Source of the DNA: Rhodobacteraceae bacterium UBA996 | GTDB taxonomy: Bacteria; Pseudomonadota; Alphaproteobacteria; Rhodobacterales; Rhodobacteraceae | DNA: 7,730 nucleotides | Assembly: GCA_002291955.1 (NCBI GenBank) | Contig: DBBA01000347.1 | Span: forward strand, 573 to 8,302 | Direction of reading: 5' to 3' | In this document: in pieces, positions 5,886-7,730 of the stretch | How positions within the stretch are numbered: position 1 is the stretch's first letter | How the letters are laid out: each line of letters begins with the position of its first letter | Program-made: the position numbers and the translations under genes | The notes under the pieces: model-generated | Seen by the model: the letters and a program-made list of their open reading frames with translations, nothing else | Databases searched by the model: none | What the model was told of the DNA's origin: nothing

Positions 5886-6986
5886 TCAGGTCCGCGTCAG
5901 GAACGGCTTGCCGCGCGCTGCCGGGTGGCAGCGGGCATAGGGCGCGGGCAGGGACAACTCATCCCCCAGCGCCACCTGCGCCCGCCAGCACCAGCGCGGG
6001 TCCCAAAGCATGGCGCGCGCCAGCGCCACCATGTCGGCCTGACCGGACGCCAGGATCGTCTCGGCCTGCACCGGATCGGTGATCTGCCCCACCGCCATCA
6101 CGGGGATGCCCGTCTCGGCCCGGATGCGCGCGGCGAAGCCCACCTGATAGCCCGGCCCCGTCGCGATCTGCTGCCGCTGGTCCAGCCCACCCGACGACAC
6201 GTCGATCATGTCGCAGCCCGCGTCCCGCAGCGCCTTGCAGAACTCGACCGTTTGACCCACGTCCCAGCCGCCCTCGATCCAGTCGGTGGCCGACAACCGC
6301 AACAGCACCGGCATGTCGTCCGGCACCGCCGCGCGGACCGCCCGGAACACCTCGAGCGGCAGGCGCATCCGCGCTTCCAGCCCCCCGCCATAGCCATCGG
6401 TCCGGCGGTTGGTCAGCGGCGACAGGAACTGGTGCAAGAGGTAGCCATGCGCCGCATGGACCTCGACCGCGGCAAAGCCCGCCGCGCCCGCGCGCTTCGC
6501 CGCTGCGCCGAACGCGGCCACGACCGCCGCGATATCGTCCACCGTCATCGCGCGCGGCACCGGCCAGCCGTCCAGATAGGGCAGGGCGGACGGCGCCACA
6601 CACTCCCACGCGTCCGCCCCCGTCAGGAACCGCCCGCCGTCCCAGGGTGCCGCCGTGCTGGCCTTGCGCCCCGCATGGGCCAGCTGGATCGCCATCGCCC
6701 CCGCGCCCATCATCCGCACCGCGGCATTGATCCGCGCGAACGCGGCCACCTGCGCGTCGTTCCACAGTCCCGTGCAACCCGGCGTGATGCGGCCCCGCGC
6801 CTCGACCCCCGTGGCTTCGACCACCACCAGCCCGGCCCCGCCCTGTTTGAGCCCGCCCAGGTGCACCATGTGCCAGTCCTGTGCGACGCCATCCGTCGCC
6901 TGGTACTGGCACATCGGTGCCACCGCCACGCGGTTTCCCAGGGTCAGGCCCCGCAGGGTGATCGGCGAAAACAGGCGGCTGGCCAT
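5886..6986 (-). CDS. NADH:flavin oxidoreductase/old yellow enzyme, YqjM-like ene-reductase
   Basis: The 366-residue FMN TIM barrel belongs to the YqjM ('thermophilic-like') class of old yellow enzymes. APMCQY places Cys26 and Tyr28 at the same numbers as the flavin-tuning Cys26 and Tyr28 of Bacillus YqjM. Gln101 and HAGRKAS (104-110) match the FMN/substrate region, and VHAAHGYLLHQFLSP gives the His177/His180 pair that binds the activating carbonyl. NRRTDGYGG and ALARAMLWDPRW near the C-terminus are family hallmarks. Length is normal. These cytoplasmic enzymes use NAD(P)H to reduce C=C bonds conjugated to carbonyls; the physiological substrate is unknown. The protein is too short for a trimethylamine/dimethylamine-dehydrogenase-type or StcD-type demethylase. 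The ATG at 6986 has GGAG 9 nt upstream (complement of 6996-6999). It is the first gene of a two-gene minus-strand unit with the SDR and diverges from the isomerase-like gene. Confidence 0.92.
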   Translation of the reverse strand: MASRLFSPITLRGLTLGNRVAVAPMCQYQATDGVAQDWHMVHLGGLKQGGAGLVVVEATGVEARGRITPGCTGLWNDAQVAAFARINAAVRMMGAGAMAIQLAHAGRKASTAAPWDGGRFLTGADAWECVAPSALPYLDGWPVPRAMTVDDIAAVVAAFGAAAKRAGAAGFAAVEVHAAHGYLLHQFLSPLTNRRTDGYGGGLEARMRLPLEVFRAVRAAVPDDMPVLLRLSATDWIEGGWDVGQTVEFCKALRDAGCDMIDVSSGGLDQRQQIATGPGYQVGFAARIRAETGIPVMAVGQITDPVQAETILASGQADMVALARAMLWDPRWCWRAQVALGDELSLPAPYARCHPAARGKPFLTRT

Positions 6987-7023
6987 GCGTCAGGGCTCCA
7001 CAATCCGGTTGATCGGGGGTTTC

Positions 7024-7046
7024 GTGCGGCATATGAACATCTGTGC
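7024..7046 (+). promoter_or_regulatory. Candidate operator, copy 2, in the divergent OYE / isomerase promoter region
   Basis: This block aligns without gaps to 841-863 (18/23 identical), again with two GTGC units 19 nt apart and GAAC between them. It lies 37 nt before the OYE start on the minus strand and 51 nt before the isomerase-like start on the plus strand, so one bound protein could control both directions. An imperfect dyad, GCATA (7029-7033) with TGTGC (7042-7046), lies within it. The remainder of the 111-nt gap holds the two ribosome sites and a possible -35 box. Confidence 0.5.
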
Positions 7047-7052
7047 GCATCC

Positions 7053-7080
7053 TTGACCACGCCGCCCCGCGCAAGACAAG
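7053..7080 (+). promoter_or_regulatory. Possible sigma-70 promoter for the isomerase-like gene
   Basis: TTGACC (7053-7058) matches five of six bases of the TTGACA -35 consensus. A 16-nt spacer leads to GACAAG (7075-7080), a poor -10 match with only three of six bases. If used, the leader would be only about ten nucleotides. The -35 box sits just downstream of the candidate operator, a layout compatible with activation. Weak evidence. Confidence 0.25.
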
Positions 7081-7097
7081 CGAAAAGGACCAGCCCC

Positions 7098-7730
7098 ATG
7101 ACCGCGCTTTCCGTCGCCGCCAGCACGTTTCCCTTCCTCTACTCGCACGACGGCCTCGGCGCGATGAAGCACCTGCGGGGCTTGGGTTACGACGCGTTCG
7201 AGATGATGATCTTCCCGCCCCACTGCTGGCCGCGGGAACTGACCACCGCCCAGCGCCGCGCGTACCGCACCTGGCTCGATGGCGAAGGCGCGCGGCTCAC
7301 CTCCTTTTGCTATCCCCTTCTCGACAACAACCCCAACGGCGTGGACCGCCTGATGCGGGCCTACACGCTCGACCGCTACCGCGAGGCGATCGACCTCGCC
7401 GCCGAATGGTCCTGCCCCTATGTGGTCGCCATCCCCGGGCCGGTGAACAGCCTGATCAACCCGCCCGTGGACTGGATGCGCAACTGGTTCATCGAGGGCG
7501 TGCAGGAACTGGTCCGCTACGCCCACGGCACCGGCGTGCAGATCCTCTTGGAAAACGTCCCCTTCACCTTCTTGCCCACCGCGCAGGACATGGCCGACAC
7601 CGCGCGGGCCATCGGTCCCGAGGTCGGCGTGAACTTCGACGTCTGCAATTCCGCCTACATCAAGGAAGACCCGGCCGCCGCGATCCGCCTGCTGGGCAGC
7701 CGCGTGAGGAACGTGCACATCAGCGACAGC
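7098..7730 (+). CDS. Sugar phosphate isomerase/epimerase (xylose isomerase-like TIM barrel, AP endonuclease 2 fold), 3' end outside window
   Basis: The frame is open from ATG 7098 to the window edge, 211 codons of a protein probably about 260-290 long. The ATG has AAAGGA (7084-7089) 8 nt upstream. The N-terminus (VAASTFPFLY, then LRGLGYDAFEMMIF) is the first strand and helix of a xylose-isomerase-like barrel. Candidate divalent-metal ligands appear in the expected order: Glu152 in LLENVPF, Asp181 in NFDVCNS and His207 in VHISDS; a fourth acidic ligand should lie past the edge. Family members include hydroxypyruvate isomerase, inosose dehydratase, tagatose/psicose 3-epimerases and 3-dehydroshikimate dehydratase; the visible part does not choose between them. 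It diverges from the OYE gene and shares the candidate operator with it, so it probably belongs to the same pathway. A long minus-strand frame over this gene is a GC artefact. Confidence 0.85.
   Translation, partial: MTALSVAASTFPFLYSHDGLGAMKHLRGLGYDAFEMMIFPPHCWPRELTTAQRRAYRTWLDGEGARLTSFCYPLLDNNPNGVDRLMRAYTLDRYREAIDLAAEWSCPYVVAIPGPVNSLINPPVDWMRNWFIEGVQELVRYAHGTGVQILLENVPFTFLPTAQDMADTARAIGPEVGVNFDVCNSAYIKEDPAAAIRLLGSRVRNVHISDS

Noticed and set aside
4270..5940. 556-codon plus-strand frame over the aldolase-family gene, and a 366-codon minus-strand frame over the same gene
   Set aside because: Both are shadows of the DHDPS-family gene at high GC and carry no motifs.
6990..7718. 242-codon minus-strand frame opposite the isomerase-like gene
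   Set aside because: The plus strand encodes a clear TIM-barrel protein with metal ligands and a ribosome site; the minus frame shows no family features.
1..7730. CRISPR arrays, tRNA or rRNA genes, insertion sequences, phage or toxin-antitoxin genes
   Set aside because: Reading both strands, I saw no spaced repeats, cloverleaf-like sequences, transposase motifs or small paired genes.

Overview
The window is very GC-rich, densely coded DNA. Codon choice (strong G/C at third positions) and protein style suggest an alphaproteobacterium, most likely of the Rhodobacteraceae/Roseobacter type. That placement rests on pattern recognition, not on a search. There are no RNA genes, CRISPR arrays, insertion sequences or integrases. 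The window cuts through a gene at each end.

Layout. (1) 1-782, plus strand: the C-terminal two thirds of an ATP-NAD kinase family protein (COG3199/AcoX-like). (2) 783-904: a short intergenic region with a hairpin repeat and a candidate operator. (3) 905-3255, plus strand: two translationally coupled genes for split glycine dehydrogenase (P-protein) subunits, GcvPA-like and GcvPB-like. The GcvPA-like protein lacks roughly its C-terminal 40 percent but keeps the last residues. (4) 3267-4403, minus strand: a D-amino-acid-oxidase/GlpA-type FAD oxidoreductase. (5) 4433-5386, plus strand: a dihydrodipicolinate synthase (DHDPS)-family class I aldolase/lyase. (6) 5389-5880, minus strand: a short-chain dehydrogenase (SDR) missing its catalytic centre. 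(7) 5886-6986, minus strand: an old yellow enzyme (OYE) of the YqjM type. (8) 6987-7097: a divergent promoter region with a second copy of the candidate operator. (9) 7098-7730, plus strand: the first 211 codons of a xylose-isomerase-like TIM-barrel sugar-phosphate isomerase/epimerase.

How the genes may work together. The mix of a PLP decarboxylase, an FAD amine/amino-acid oxidase, a Schiff-base aldolase or deaminating dehydratase, an ene-reductase, an SDR and an isomerase looks like a catabolic cluster for an unidentified nitrogen-containing or amino-acid-like compound. No gene names the substrate. The P-protein subunits have no gcvT or gcvH beside them, and several active-site loops differ from true glycine dehydrogenase, so they are probably not the housekeeping glycine cleavage system.

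The most notable observations are: (a) a 23-nt element, 18/23 identical without gaps, at both outer ends of the cluster (841-863 and 7024-7046), suggesting one regulator; (b) two enzymes (GcvPA-like and SDR) that look as if a central block had been removed in frame with both termini preserved, indicating real gene erosion or an assembly artefact; and (c) an alternating-strand layout with gaps of 11, 29 and 2 nt, which leaves almost no room for separate promoters and suggests transcripts that run antisense through neighbouring genes.
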